From contig JAWPGT010000031.1 of the NCBI GenBank assembly GCA_034638255.1, forward strand, positions 124,001-188,000: a stretch of 64,000 nucleotides of DNA, in the 5' to 3' direction. Origin of the DNA: Coprinus comatus (Eukaryota > Basidiomycota > Agaricomycetes > Agaricales > Agaricaceae). Position 1 is the first letter of the stretch. Every line of letters starts with the position of its first letter. Both the position numbers and the translations under genes were made by a program. The notes below the pieces were generated by a model. It ran no database searches. It saw only the letters and a list, made by a program, of their open reading frames with translations, and had not been told where the DNA came from. Shown here piece by piece: positions 35,052 through 45,616 of the stretch.

Positions 35052-36373
35052 TCATGGATCAGTAGTCTTCATCCTCTCTATGAGAGAACAAGTGGAGGAA
35101 GGTTTGTTAGTGGGAGTCGTGAAAGACTCCAGAACAGTGGGTGACAAAATCATGTCAACATTACCATCTTCTCCTTTGGCTTTGTTTGCCTTGTTGCCTC
35201 CATGTTTTTTCTTTTTATCCTTATCCCCCCCAGAAGCATCACCAGAACCAGAGTTCTGGTTCTGATTTGGTCTAGAATTAGACCCAGAAGCATTCTGTTG
35301 TTGTTGTTGGGGCTGCTGTGGAGTGCCACCAGAGGGTTTAGAATAGGGCTTTGCACCCTTATAGTTTTTAATGCTGGTAGAAGTGGCACAAGAAGCAGAA
35401 GCAGCTCCATGGGAATCCCGCCAAGCACCCATAATTGCGTCAGAGACGATCTGGACCGTTAAGGTCGAAAGGGAGTTACCATATTGAACGAGGAGAGCAG
35501 CATGTGTTGCACTCCATTGAGGAGGAATGTGTGTCATCAACATGAGAGCCCAGAGGATCTCTGGTGTTAGGTTTTTCCCAGATATCTCCTTATCTTATCC
35601 ATCTTTCCTAATCACTCCACTTATCTTATCCTGATGTTCTGGACTCTTTCATAATGTTCTTTTCCCTTATTATGTTACTTACATATTCCCTTTGTGTGCT
35701 GGCAAGGGTCCTTATTGTTCTCCCCTTTTGGTTGTTCTTTGTTCTGGTAGATATATAAGTCCCTCATGTCTTAGCCAAACAATCCAATCAATTCCCTTCT
35801 TTCTGTGTCTGTGTCTGTGTCTGAGCTTAACTCTCTCTCAACTTCACTCTCATTCTCAACATCACTCTCTACCATTCTGACATCTGGAACATTGATGGGG
35901 GGCGAGGCTTGCTGTAACTGCATGAAATAGTTCCTAAAGGTAGAGATCTCCTTAGAGGGATCATTCACACCAGATAATTGGAACGAATCTGCAGAAGCAT
36001 ACAGCTCGTAAGCTGTGCCTGCCGAGAATGTGCCATACATTCATTTTAGGTGGGTCCACAGACCATCAGAGGTTGTTTGTCCATGCCAGAGCATGTCATT
36101 GCTCAATCGGAAATTCAACATTCCAAGAGCAAATGCCTCACAATTATCGAACTTTCGAATTTCATCGATGTTCGTGGGGGGTACCATAGCAGTGGTGCCA
36201 GTTGCTGGAGAACCACTGACAGCTGCAGGCCTTGTGGTGCTGCCATTGATCATGTGTGCAACACACCATCCATCCATGTGGATCATATTGGCAATAGACA
36301 TTATCCGTACTTCCCAGATTTGGTAATTCACAGTGCCTGTGAGAACTGGGATCGAGGGGATCAAAGAGGCCAT
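35052..36373 (-). pseudogene. Copia gag (disrupted by stops and a solo LTR)
   Basis: Starts at the ATG at 36373 (MASLIPSIPVLTGTVNYQIW), the usual capsid start with the YxxWxxxxxxxL-like pattern. It continues through NCEAFALGMLNFRLSNDMLW. A TGA at 36043-36041 interrupts it, then YELYASADSFQLSGV and FRNYFMQLQQASPP. A solo LTR splits it at 35565-35882. Beyond that come ALMLMTHIPPQWSATHAALL and a Gln/Asn/Gly- and Lys-rich tail, with a TGA at 35054-35052. Further gag-pol linker sequence (35042-34692) follows in the same frame, then a frameshift near 34755. No CCHC zinc knuckle is evident. Confidence 0.78.
35565..35882 (+). mobile_element. solo LTR (318 bp) nested in Copia gag
   Basis: Begins TGTTAGG, ends CTGACA, and is flanked by a perfect 5-bp target duplication TCTGG (35560-35564 and 35883-35887). 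It contains a TATA-like GATATATAAG at about 35751, so its sense strand is plus. Removing it and one TCTGG copy restores the gag frame. It is unrelated to the 217-bp LTRs. No internal retrotransposon sequence remains, so it arose by LTR-LTR recombination. Confidence 0.9.
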
Positions 36374-36642
36374 AAGTAATGTTTGGAGATAGAAATCTAC
36401 AACAAAACATGTGTCAGAACTATGAACTAAAGCTGCACTACATGCGCTATGTTCTACAGAGCTATGTGCTGCCCTTCTAACTGAGTATGGTAAGGGTATG
36501 CATAGAGTACACTGATAGGTCAAATGTCTTGAGTGAGAGGAACTCGGACTTCCCTCACAGGTGAATCCAGCTTCACCCTCGAGCTCAGTGCAGCACAATG
36601 AGTAGTACTCATCAAGTGTGCATCGTGAGTCGTACAGGCTAA

Positions 36643-36657
36643 CCGGGGCCCATAACC
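36643..36657 (-). promoter_or_regulatory. Copia primer-binding site (initiator-Met tRNA anticodon stem-loop type)
   Basis: On the minus strand the bases directly after the 5' LTR read GGTTATGGGCCCCGG. GGTTATGRGCCC is complementary to the anticodon stem-loop of initiator methionine tRNA (GGGCUCAUAACC in yeast) with one mismatch. This resembles the half-tRNA priming known for copia and Ty5 rather than priming from the tRNA 3' end. Confidence 0.65.
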
Positions 36658-36874
36658 TGTTAAAACAAGAGCGTAGCATGTATGCTAAGGTAGGTATGAC
36701 TTAGACTTACTGAGGGTGGTTGTTGAGGTAGAAAAGAACTTAAGTATATAATGCAACTACTACAAGGTTTATATACATTAATGCAATGGTCCGTGCGAGA
36801 ACATATTGAGTCACATGTTCATCTAGTGTAATGCCATTAGAGAATGTCATGGAAGGACTAATAATAGTTCAACA
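36658..36874 (-). repeat. Copia 5' LTR
   Basis: 217 bp, the partner of 30255-30471. On the minus strand it begins TGTTGAAC and ends TTTTAACA. The element is therefore transcribed leftwards. Confidence 0.93.
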
Positions 36875-38049
36875 CATCCGACTTTACCCTTCACAGGAGA
36901 ACCTAGTAAGTATTAAATAGTACCAGCAAACTGTGAGTAAGAACAATTTTGGTAGTATAAAAGTTAAGTTGAAACTTGAGCTCACTTGGTTCTGACATGT
37001 TTGTTGAACAACCTCCAATTACAACACTCTCCGCTGCAATTTCAAATGAAACAACAACATGTGGTGCTGTTGGGCTCCGTTTGACACAATTTAATCGTCC
37101 AGATGCAGTAATAAAAAAACCTGTCTTTACCCATGGTGCACGGCGCTTGCCATCCATAGGTAATCTTCTCCATTGAGGCAAAGTTAAATCAAGGATAACT
37201 TCAATGTTGAGTTACGCCACCCCTTCAAGAATTGAAAGATAATTTTCAATGTTGAATGTATATTGAATTCGCACATCCTCTTTTCCCTCCATATGCTCAA
37301 CTAAACCAGAAACAACAGCATAGGGAATATGTTCTGGTGATACACAGCCACAACTTGCAAAGTTATAAACTGGAATCATCTGAATAGACAGTACTATTAT
37401 TTAGATGTTTTATATAATAGATAAATTAAATTTCGTTGCTTACAGAAGTTATATCACCAATAAACCCATAATCTTCCAACTTCACTTCAGAGTTTTGTAA
37501 CAGTTCAAGCTTTTCATTGTGTTCAAAATCTGTAATGTTGGCAATCTAAATATATATTAAATGAGTTTTCAAAATATAGATTAGTTTGTTATTATAAAAC
37601 CAACTTGTGCGGTGATAAAAAATGCTCCTGGCTCCTCACCAAGGGCATATCTTCCATCATCATAATAACATAAAATCCCCAATAAGTCATTATCAGAGTT
37701 AGCACCTGGTACATAGGCATAAACATCAAAAATTTTGAACCAAGGTTTGCTACAACCAGGGCCAGGTATAGGCCTTTCGTTCTCAAAAACAACAATTGCC
37801 GAAACAGAGATAAAACCACGTGTGGGAAGTTTAGACATAGTGTATAGTTGAATGGCAGTTGGAGAGGTGATCAACATGATGATATGAAGGTATGATTGTG
37901 CTGTGTGCAATGGGCTCCAATACTGAGGATAGCTTATAGAATATATACTTTAAGTACCTCAGAAACTTGTAGTAAAAAATTGTTGGTATGACATTGAGGG
38001 TCAGAACATTATGAATCATGATTTTTTGCCACTTACAAAGTGGCACTGT

Positions 38050-38534
38050 CACAATGAGTTCTGATGGAGAATTTCATTGTCAACTTTGGTTAGCAGTTCT
38101 ATATATCTAGTAAAGAGAAGTTCTAATCAAGAACTTTTTCATTACAGAGCTCCATGCTGGTCTTATGATTGAGTTAAACTTAGTAGTACTATTCAGTGTT
38201 ATCAGAAATGTTGGAGTAGTGGCAAAGGAGTCCTGGAGTTCTGATAGAGAACTCTTTTATCTCAGACTTCCTTGTAATCATTCATGGTCTCATGATTGAG
38301 TCAAATGTCTTGGTACTGTTATCCAAAGCATTAGTTGAAAAAGTTCTAGTAGAGAAGTCTTTTAATATGAAAACTTAAAAAGGCTCCGAGTCTAATATCA
38401 CTAATCAGTGGTAAATTATGATTCATGATTGAGTTGGAAATAGTATTACTGAATGCTCAGCTACAATCTGATACACTGGATCTAAGATTTAAATGTCATT
38501 TGCTAATGTATTCGTAATATAAATAGATTATTGA
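38050..38534. other. Helitron non-coding spacer
   Basis: About 485 bp between RepHel and the accessory gene. It holds loosely repeated phrases (GTTCT-A-AGAG-A-CTTTT and TCATGATTGAGT at several places), suggesting old short tandem duplications. No coding potential is seen. Confidence 0.45.
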
Positions 38535-41500
38535 TTAGTCTATTAATACTTCAGGGTAAACTACGTTTGCAACTACTATATCTGTACCATTGTTTGGAGT
38601 AAGCACTTTAATCCTATTGCTTGCAATAGCTCGAGAAAGAGCAACATATAACTGCCTTCATCCCATATAATTGCCTTCATGTTTCGGAATAATTCTGCAC
38701 GTTTACTCTGTTTATCTACACTACATGTTGATTGTTCAGTGAGATCGAGTGGGATTTGGAATGTAGAATGTGCAGTTCTTCCACCTGGAAGAAGTAGTGA
38801 GGCAATACCAGAAGAAGCGACACAAAGGATAATTAATCCTTGAGACCGAATTTTGTTACAAATGATTTTATACAGGAATGTCTTTCCTGTTCCACCAGGC
38901 CCATTCACAAAAACTATGTCACCTTTCATCTCTATAATAGAAGCCATAATTGCATCATAGGTATAAAGTTGTTCTTGGTTGAGTAATGGAAATTCTTTTT
39001 CCCATGTACAATATTCATCATGAATATTATAATTCAACTGTTCCATGATAAGCGGATTGGCTTGGTGACTACTCCAGTTAATTTGAGGTCGTGGCATTGA
39101 TGGCCAATTATTTGCTAAGCTTTTGCCCTCTTGAAGAAGTATATTGTTGAGTAAGAAAAGGCCATAATCATATATAGTCTCTTCAGTTGTTGCATGTACT
39201 CCAAGAAGTGAGAGAATGTGTCAAGGTAAGTTATCACAAAGAAAGTGGCAAAAGTTGGTCCATAAATCTTCTGGTTTAGAGGGTTCACAGAAAATTAAAA
39301 TGGTTGCAAATAGTCACCATAAATGCCAACTTGTTTGCATTATTCCTGCTTCCTCTAAACATTTCCGCCACTCGCCATCATCTTGAAGTAATCCTCAGGA
39401 TAAACATGCATCACGAAAAGTATCATATTGGACATTATTGTATGTTCGGAGATCTTCAAATGATGTAGCTCCTTTTATAATAGATTAATATGTCAATAAA
39501 ACATTTGTAAAAAATATTATACAAAAATCATACCTTTAACAACAGTTAACAATGTGCATAGATAAAAATGTTCCCCTGCAGTTGGGGGTACAAAGTACAT
39601 TCTTCCAATAGCATATCCCCTTTGTCGTTCCTTCCACACCTTCTCTTTCTCCTTCCAAGTAAAATACTGAGGAAATTCAGCATAGGTATGTTTTCATGCT
39701 TCATGTCCCAAAGTTCTACCATCTGTATTTGCTTGAAAATATGCTGTAAGAGTTGTATTTTGATTTGAGGCATGTTGTAGTGTAAGTTGAGGATCATTAT
39801 CTGGATTAAAAACAACTGTATGTTGACCAGGAAGATGTATTTGTAAACATACAACATTCGGGACTTGATTGTGCATATCGAAATGGAAAATTCAGTGAAC
39901 AGCCTCAGATGCAGAGATGTAGCGGCCAGTTAGATGCTGTGTAATCTCATCATTTTCAATATGCAAAGAAGCCATATCACCACCCTTTTGAATATATTTA
40001 AAAAGGTATTTGAGAGAACTTCCTGAAATGACAATTTCAACATTGATGTGGCAGTCGAAGAGCACAGAGAGAAGAGGATTGTAAGGGACAATCCACCTAT
40101 TATCAACCCAAAAACCTCCAATATAACATCCATGACCATCATCCTTTCATTCATAAATAGGAAATCCACTATGATCCATTGTGGTGAAGTCGGAGAATGG
40201 CTTTGGATAACCTTTTGTACAACAGCCATTATCCATACATGGAGCATTGGGATTAAAAGCACCACATGGTCCATGAACCATGCACTGTTTTATAGTCTCA
40301 AATAGCAATGGCTCACGAACAGGATCGGGCCAACTTGCATGTATAACAGAATTTATTGACTTGGGAGTATTTAGTTGAAATGGTTCGTCAAGGAAAACCA
40401 AGAGATGGAAATGGGGAAGTCCACACTTTTGAAATTCAACTGTGTAAATGTAGGAGACAGAATGTCCAAAAATGCCTTCTTTGTATATATAGTTGATAAT
40501 TGCTTTCTTTTTAAGTTGAAAAATGCATGCAATTAATTCAGGGCGATCACTTGGAGACTGGCCATCTTCTAACTCTGCTGTAATTTCTGCCCATCCAGGA
40601 TTAGCAGTGACTGTGATGAATAAATCAACATGGCAGAAGTGGCATGCTATAGCCATAGAGTCCTGGTACCGCTGTTGCATATGTCGAGGACCACCAATAT
40701 AAGAAGAGGGGAGAATAATTCTCTGCCCTAACATATTTAGGTCAATCTCTGCTTCTGCAGCAAGTGCATCTTCAAGACCACTATATAAGCAAGCACGGAG
40801 CATTGGTTGATTATGGTGGAGGAAAGAGAGTCGATTTTGATCAATTGAAGCATAGGTATCAACCAAAAAGCATTGAAGAAGAAATTTACTATGGAGGATA
40901 GTAGAGAACTCATTTCATTGTACTTGGATATGATAGGCTACAAAGTGAGATTGAGAAAGTTGATGATTTGGATTTGTTTGAGGAGTAGTATTATTTTGAT
41001 TATTCTGTTGTAAACATAATTCTGGATACCATCCATTATCACCATAAGGAAAGAGTAGGGGGTAGGAAAGTGGTAGATATGCGGGATGGAGGTCACTAAC
41101 AATGTGAAGTCCACCACCTCGCACATTAAGGACAATATCTCGTGATGGTGAAGGTGCTTCTCCATTGCCATCACAGATTAAAACTGCTACCTCATCTGCA
41201 GTTGGTGTATTATAATGCCAATGGTCAAGACTGGGGGAGTAATGGAGGCAGATAGAGATATTATCTGATTCATTTGTTAATAGTTCACGGACATGCATAA
41301 AAAGATGTGCATATTGATGATGTTGTAAGAGGACATTTTGTATAATTTGCATGGTGTTTGGATTGAGTTCTGAATTATTGTGAAGGCAAGATTCAAGTGC
41401 ATCTTGAGGGTTATAAATATAGAGTTGAGCATAGGAAGGGAGATGTCCTAGTTCCGGTTCCAAGGGACCAATGCATTGGTAGAATTCACCCATTATTCGG

Positions 41501-42700
41501 AAAATAGGTGGTCCTTGTCCATGGTTAATAGTGTGGTCTTCGTTCACACGCATTGAGGTAAATGAGAATGCCCTGTTGTATTTCCAAATATTGTCTTGAA
41601 ATTCCTTTGCTTGTTGGTGCTTGCCAAGGAAGAGGTCATTAAAGAGAATAGGAACAGGATTTAGGAAGGGAAGTCGTATTTGTCCACTATTGCAGCAAAT
41701 ACCAAAAGTAGGCTTTGTGACTGAAGCAGAAGATAAGAACTTGCCCTTCCAATGAAGGGCTTTACAATATGGACACTCCAAATCCATACGTCCAAGGTTA
41801 AACCTCTTTAGAGGCTCGATGTATGGTTGTTGGGCAGCACCAAACCATCCAATACTGGTGTTATTAGATAATTGAAGTAGATTACACTCTAATTGTTTAT
41901 TGTGAATCTTTAAATCTATTATAAAATGATTAAATCCCTCACCTCGCTGTCTATGTGGACGTTCCTCATTATGTTCTACTCCCCCTTCTCTAGCATTTAG
42001 CCTTTCTTCTTGTTCCCTCTGCCTTCGCTGTTGTTGTCCCAAACTTCTATTAGATGGAGGTAATACCTCTTCTAGCTGCTTAAGAAAAGAACATCATCTA
42101 TGTTCAGTAACTGTATATTATCTATTCAAAGCATAAAACATACTTGATTATGAGTAGTGTTTGCAGGAATATTAATATTGGATCTTTGATGTTGATGTTG
42201 TTCTAGTTCATTGATTTGAATAGTTCCCTATGTTGGATAATGAGATTTTATGAACAAAATAACAGAGCAGTAGTAAGAACTCACAGGAAGCTCACGTTCA
42301 CCTTCATTAGATGAAGTATGTTTGTGAAAAAATTCAAAATTTCTTTGAATTTCCACGAATTCTTGCAAATGTAAGTCGTGTTGACAATTTCGATGTTGTT
42401 AAGATGTGATTTCAGCTTCTGACATCATAGTATAGGTCAGAGATGTAGTATAATCTTCATAGTCAGTCGTGTAAATCAGTTACAATTACCTACCTTCAAA
42501 ATAATATCCCAAATGAAGTGGTGAACTGAACTCGTGTTGATAGTAGGTACCAGTACAATGGGTAATGCCACTTCTTTGGATAGAGCACTTCGTGTCATGA
42601 TTGTGGCGGTAGTAGCTCAAGTTGAAGCCTGACGCATATTTCCTAATCAATATGAGAACATTCTTAAAAGATTCAATAAAAATAGTGTATGTACGCAACA
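38535..42700 (-). pseudogene. Helitron RepHel (HUH replication initiator plus PIF1-like helicase), degraded and internally deleted
   Basis: Helitron transposase. The N-terminal zinc-binding region reads MDLECPYCKALHWKG (about 41790-41745). The Helitron-like N-terminal domain follows (PLSYPLLFPYGDNGWYPEL, about 41060). The HUH motif GLPHFHLLVFLDEP is at about 40425-40385, and [15 protein letters not shown] lies close to the helicase core. The helicase begins [13 protein letters not shown] with Walker [14 protein letters not shown] (about 38910) and Walker [10 protein letters not shown] (about 38680). It then jumps straight to the final motif [19 protein letters not shown] (about 38655-38600) in another frame, so the middle helicase motifs are gone. 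At least six in-frame TGA codons (40917, 40149, 39894, 39696 and others) sit where CGA is expected. Introns near the 5' end are not resolved. Confidence 0.85.
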
Positions 42701-43426
42701 CGTACTTTCCTTAAGCAACAGACAAACTCGACATAGATCGCCACATGATAGAATCGTGACACTGATAGAGCGAGGAACCTCGAACGAATGCAGCAAACGT
42801 ATCCCCAATGAAACAGCTAACCGAAAAACTTTTTTTTGGTCAGAAGCTCATGGTCTCATTGCCAATTCGTTCAGAACCCACCGGAGTCAATAAGACTCTA
42901 GCTATGCAAAGAGCCTTGTGTGAAAATCTTGTAGTTGTGACTCGAGGGCAACGTCGATGGCTTGGGGGAGAGGTAAACAGTGTCTGAGTCTGAGAGAGGT
43001 GCGTGGGAAGAATTTGCCACTCCGAATACAGTGTACTGGGTTCCCACCATCGTCCAATGTTGTAAGATTCATTTCGGGACTTTTTACAGCTAGCTTCCAA
43101 CTCTCCACTGTGATCAGCCAATGGTATTTCATAGTGGTTAAGTTTACACTAAATTTGATTTGGTAGATATATCTTGTATGTACAATGTTGTATGTTTCAC
43201 TCAAAAGGCACGAATATATATAGTTCACCATGTTAGACCCGTAAAACCAGGTTCTTTATCGTGGCGAGTCTTCTAAATAATGCTAATCTATGAGATTGTT
43301 GTGCCACAGTACCACAGTTCTCCTAGAAGTCGCCTCTCTCTAGCCAATCGCGGAACTCAGTTGTCTCTGTGGGAGAAAAGCCTTGTCTTTTGTATAATAG
43401 ATGGTGTTACTTGGACTGCCGTATGA

Positions 43427-43599
43427 TGCCGCGTAGTGATGGGAGTGATGAGGGTGATGGGATGGGAATGGCAAATATGCGTATATAAACTATGGTGCCA
43501 GTCCTCTGTATGATAAATATTGACGCAAGTTTCGGTAAAACTTCGGCTCAATATAATATGTTTACATAATTATCATACAGTGGACTGGGAAGGAGTCTG
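43427..43599. repeat. fold-back element, right 173-bp arm
   Basis: Reverse-complement partner of 28466-28638, at the other side of the two Helitrons. Four mismatches in 173. Confidence 0.8.
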
Positions 43600-43783
43600 C
43601 GTGAGGGTTATGTTATATTTATAACTACGCAGTACCAAAAAGCAACAGAGAATACGAAATTCCTTCACATTTATCACCTAGGCCTTTCTGTGACAAGTTT
43701 CACACTCAGAGACGTACACTACAGCTTAACTTTGATCCTTTGAAACCAACTTCAGTCAGAGTCATTCTGGTTATACTAAAAGT

Positions 43784-44991
43784 CTAAAGATCGAACCTAT
43801 TGTTTTTATTGGGGCCTAATGTTCCCCAGAACCGAGATTGCAACCAACCTGCAGGATTTCCTGGAAAATTAGATGTGAACCCCGAGCAATAGATGTGAAT
43901 CAAATGGAGAGTACCTTTACCAGTATCCATTAAGGGTCCAAACCCAAGTAAACTCATAATTGGACGTAGGAATCGTATCTCTGGCAATAAGAATATCGAT
44001 ATAGAAAGTATAATTGAGTCTGGAATTATAGGATGTTCATCGCATAGCCGTCCTATCACAAAAATTGAGTTAAAATTGAACCATTAATAAATGAAAAATG
44101 GGCACAATTCATACCAGTAATAATCACGATGTGAACAAGTTTAGGTACCAATTCATCAAACTGAGCTTCCGCCTTTTCCTTTGGAACAGAGCCTGGGCCA
44201 GACAAAATCTTGACATACACAGGACGAATTATTTCCAATACATGTTTTGCCAACCTCTCCCGATGCTCCGCTCTTTCTGCGTAATCTTCTGGTAATGGGC
44301 TTACTATCTCTTTCTTGAGTTGCTCATACACGACTTCAAGTTCTGAAGCTAACGCCTCAAAAACCTCTTCAGCGCCCATCTTTTCGAATTTGAGGATCTC
44401 TTGGTGAATTTCGTGTGCTTGATGAACAAGTTGATCTATTGCCTCTTTGATATCGTTAATACCAAGTGTTGTCCCAGCAATTAGTTTTGTAATCTTCGGC
44501 AGAATTGCCTCTCCTACTAAGCCGGGACCTTGTTTGTCAACTTCATCTAAGACTTTATTCACAACACCGTTGATCGATTCTATAATGAAGAAGGAACCGA
44601 AATTCTCGCGTTTCAGCGTGTAGTTAGCTATTCACTGAGTTAAGTACTTACCCCCAACGTCTTGAATTAAGCCGTCCCATTGAATCACTGGAGGACTCCA
44701 AGCAAGGGAACGCACGACAAACCAGTACATAAAGAAGGCGAACTGAGTAGATTTACCAGTTTAGGTATTGAACTTAAACAACGTGTATTAAAAGTTGATA
44801 CTCACCAACGTACCTCTTTTCTTTTGTGAAGGTCGCATTATGAGTAACTGCTCTGGCTTATTGGCGGGGACTGGAAAGGTGAATGCGGGAAAATATCTAC
44901 TAATCCCCACGACGACAGATTTCGAAGTCAGATGCCAAACAAATCCCGACAACTTAAGCTCGATCATAGAAGGCGGCAAGACGGCGGACAT
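43784..44991 (-). CDS. IFI6/IFI27-like (ISG12-type) small membrane-associated protein
   Basis: Four or more exons. I chose the ATG at 44991 (MSAVLPPSMIELKLSG); a later start at MRPSQKKRG is possible. An exon encodes FAFFMYWFVVRSLAWSPP, then a long charged helical stretch (VNKVLDEVDKQGPGLV, EALASELEVVYEQLKKEIV, HRERLAKHVLEIIRPVYVK). The final part is GFGPLMDTGK, a 53-nt intron (GTACTC..CCAG), then GNPAGWLQSRFWGTLGPN. The GFGP...G.PA.WLQS.FWG pattern is the signature of IFI6/IFI27-related proteins, which are widespread in Agaricomycetes with unknown function. The glycine-rich membrane stretch is shorter than in animal members. Junctions are in frame and no lesion is seen. Confidence 0.55.
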
Positions 44992-45616
44992 CTATATCGA
45001 GTCAGCATTTATATTTAACTATGTGGTCCGAATGTAGTCACGATCTGCTCTTCACCTCAGTTTTGTTATTATGAAAGATATTTGGGAAATATATACAGTA
45101 TATTTATGTGTAGTAAAAGTTAAAAAGGTGGAAAGTGAGGAAGATGCAGAACAGTGTATGATACCTCCGTGGCCGTGCCATGGGAAACGACATCATCATA
45201 TACAATGGGTCCAGGAATTGGTTCTTAGATTTCTAGATATTAACCTATCTCAAATGTTGATAAACAGCATGTTGGTGACCAAGCTTGTCTGTTCAAAAAT
45301 TATTGAATCCTAGTAGGAATAATGTATTAGCGAGTTACGCTGTGAGGAAATTGAAATCATCTTTCCCCTAAGAACAAACCTATTCAAACAAAAACGGGGT
45401 GACCGTAACGTTGAACTAGAGTAAATTCTACTTTTACCAGTCCCCGCGTCCAGAGATATAGTGTTATACATGAATAACAAGAAAAACAACATCATCTACC
45501 TATTTCCAAGCCTCAAAAGCCTAACGTCCAAATTTTCGTATTTTCCTCCTTTTAATTCTTTTTCAAGCTATTTACAATATACGAGACGCGATATCTCCCT
45601 ACATTCCCATTCCCAA
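44992..45616. other. intergenic, no gene seen
   Basis: About 625 bp between the 5' end of the IFI6-like gene and the 3' end of the GPHR gene. AT-rich with no convincing coding. Confidence 0.5.

Larger units (their letters stand above)
30255..36874 (-). mobile_element. Ty1/Copia LTR retrotransposon, 6,620 bp, inactivated
   Basis: Two 217-bp LTRs, each beginning TGTT and ending AACA, bound an element with gag and protease-integrase-RT-RNase H order, which defines Copia. The flanks carry CGTCC (30250-30254) and CATCC (36875-36879), a 5-bp target duplication that differs by one transition. About nine premature stops and one frameshift inactivate it. It lies in an exon of the Helitron accessory gene. 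Confidence 0.93.
30024..37877 (-). pseudogene. Helitron-borne accessory gene, interrupted by the Copia element
   Basis: Function not recognised. Exons on the minus strand: 37877 to about 37603 (from MLITSPTAIQLYTMSKLP to FFITAQ), about 37546-37443 (IANITDFEHNEKLELLQN), about 37380-36980 (MIPVYNFASCGCVSPEHIPY to NMSEPS), and a last exon beginning at 36902. The Copia element splits that last exon. Coding resumes in the same frame at 30254 and ends at the TAA at 30024-30026 (PVTSLPKQVDDILEHTPTSS). A TAA near 37213 (after EGVA) also breaks it. Beta-rich segments and the location suggest an OB-fold ssDNA-binding (RPA-like) partner, as carried by some plant Helitrons, but no motif confirms this. 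Confidence 0.55.
29838..43401 (-). mobile_element. autonomous-type Helitron (Helitron 2, 13.6 kb including nested insertions)
   Basis: The minus-strand 5' end TCTATTATACAAAAGAC at 43401 matches that of Helitron 1. The 3' end at 29838 has a decayed hairpin (CCATACATAGTACAGG), GTACGCCG and CTAG. The base 5' of the element is A. The CTAG at 29841-29838 abuts the first T of Helitron 1, so the two are head to tail with nothing between. It encodes a RepHel gene (38535-42700) and an accessory gene (30024-37877). A Copia element (6,620 bp) and, within it, a solo LTR account for about half of the length. Confidence 0.82.

Noticed and set aside
42840..43231. Minus-strand reading frames near the 5' end of Helitron 2
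   Set aside because: Composition and lack of any family resemblance suggest non-coding leader sequence; no splice connection to RepHel was convincing.
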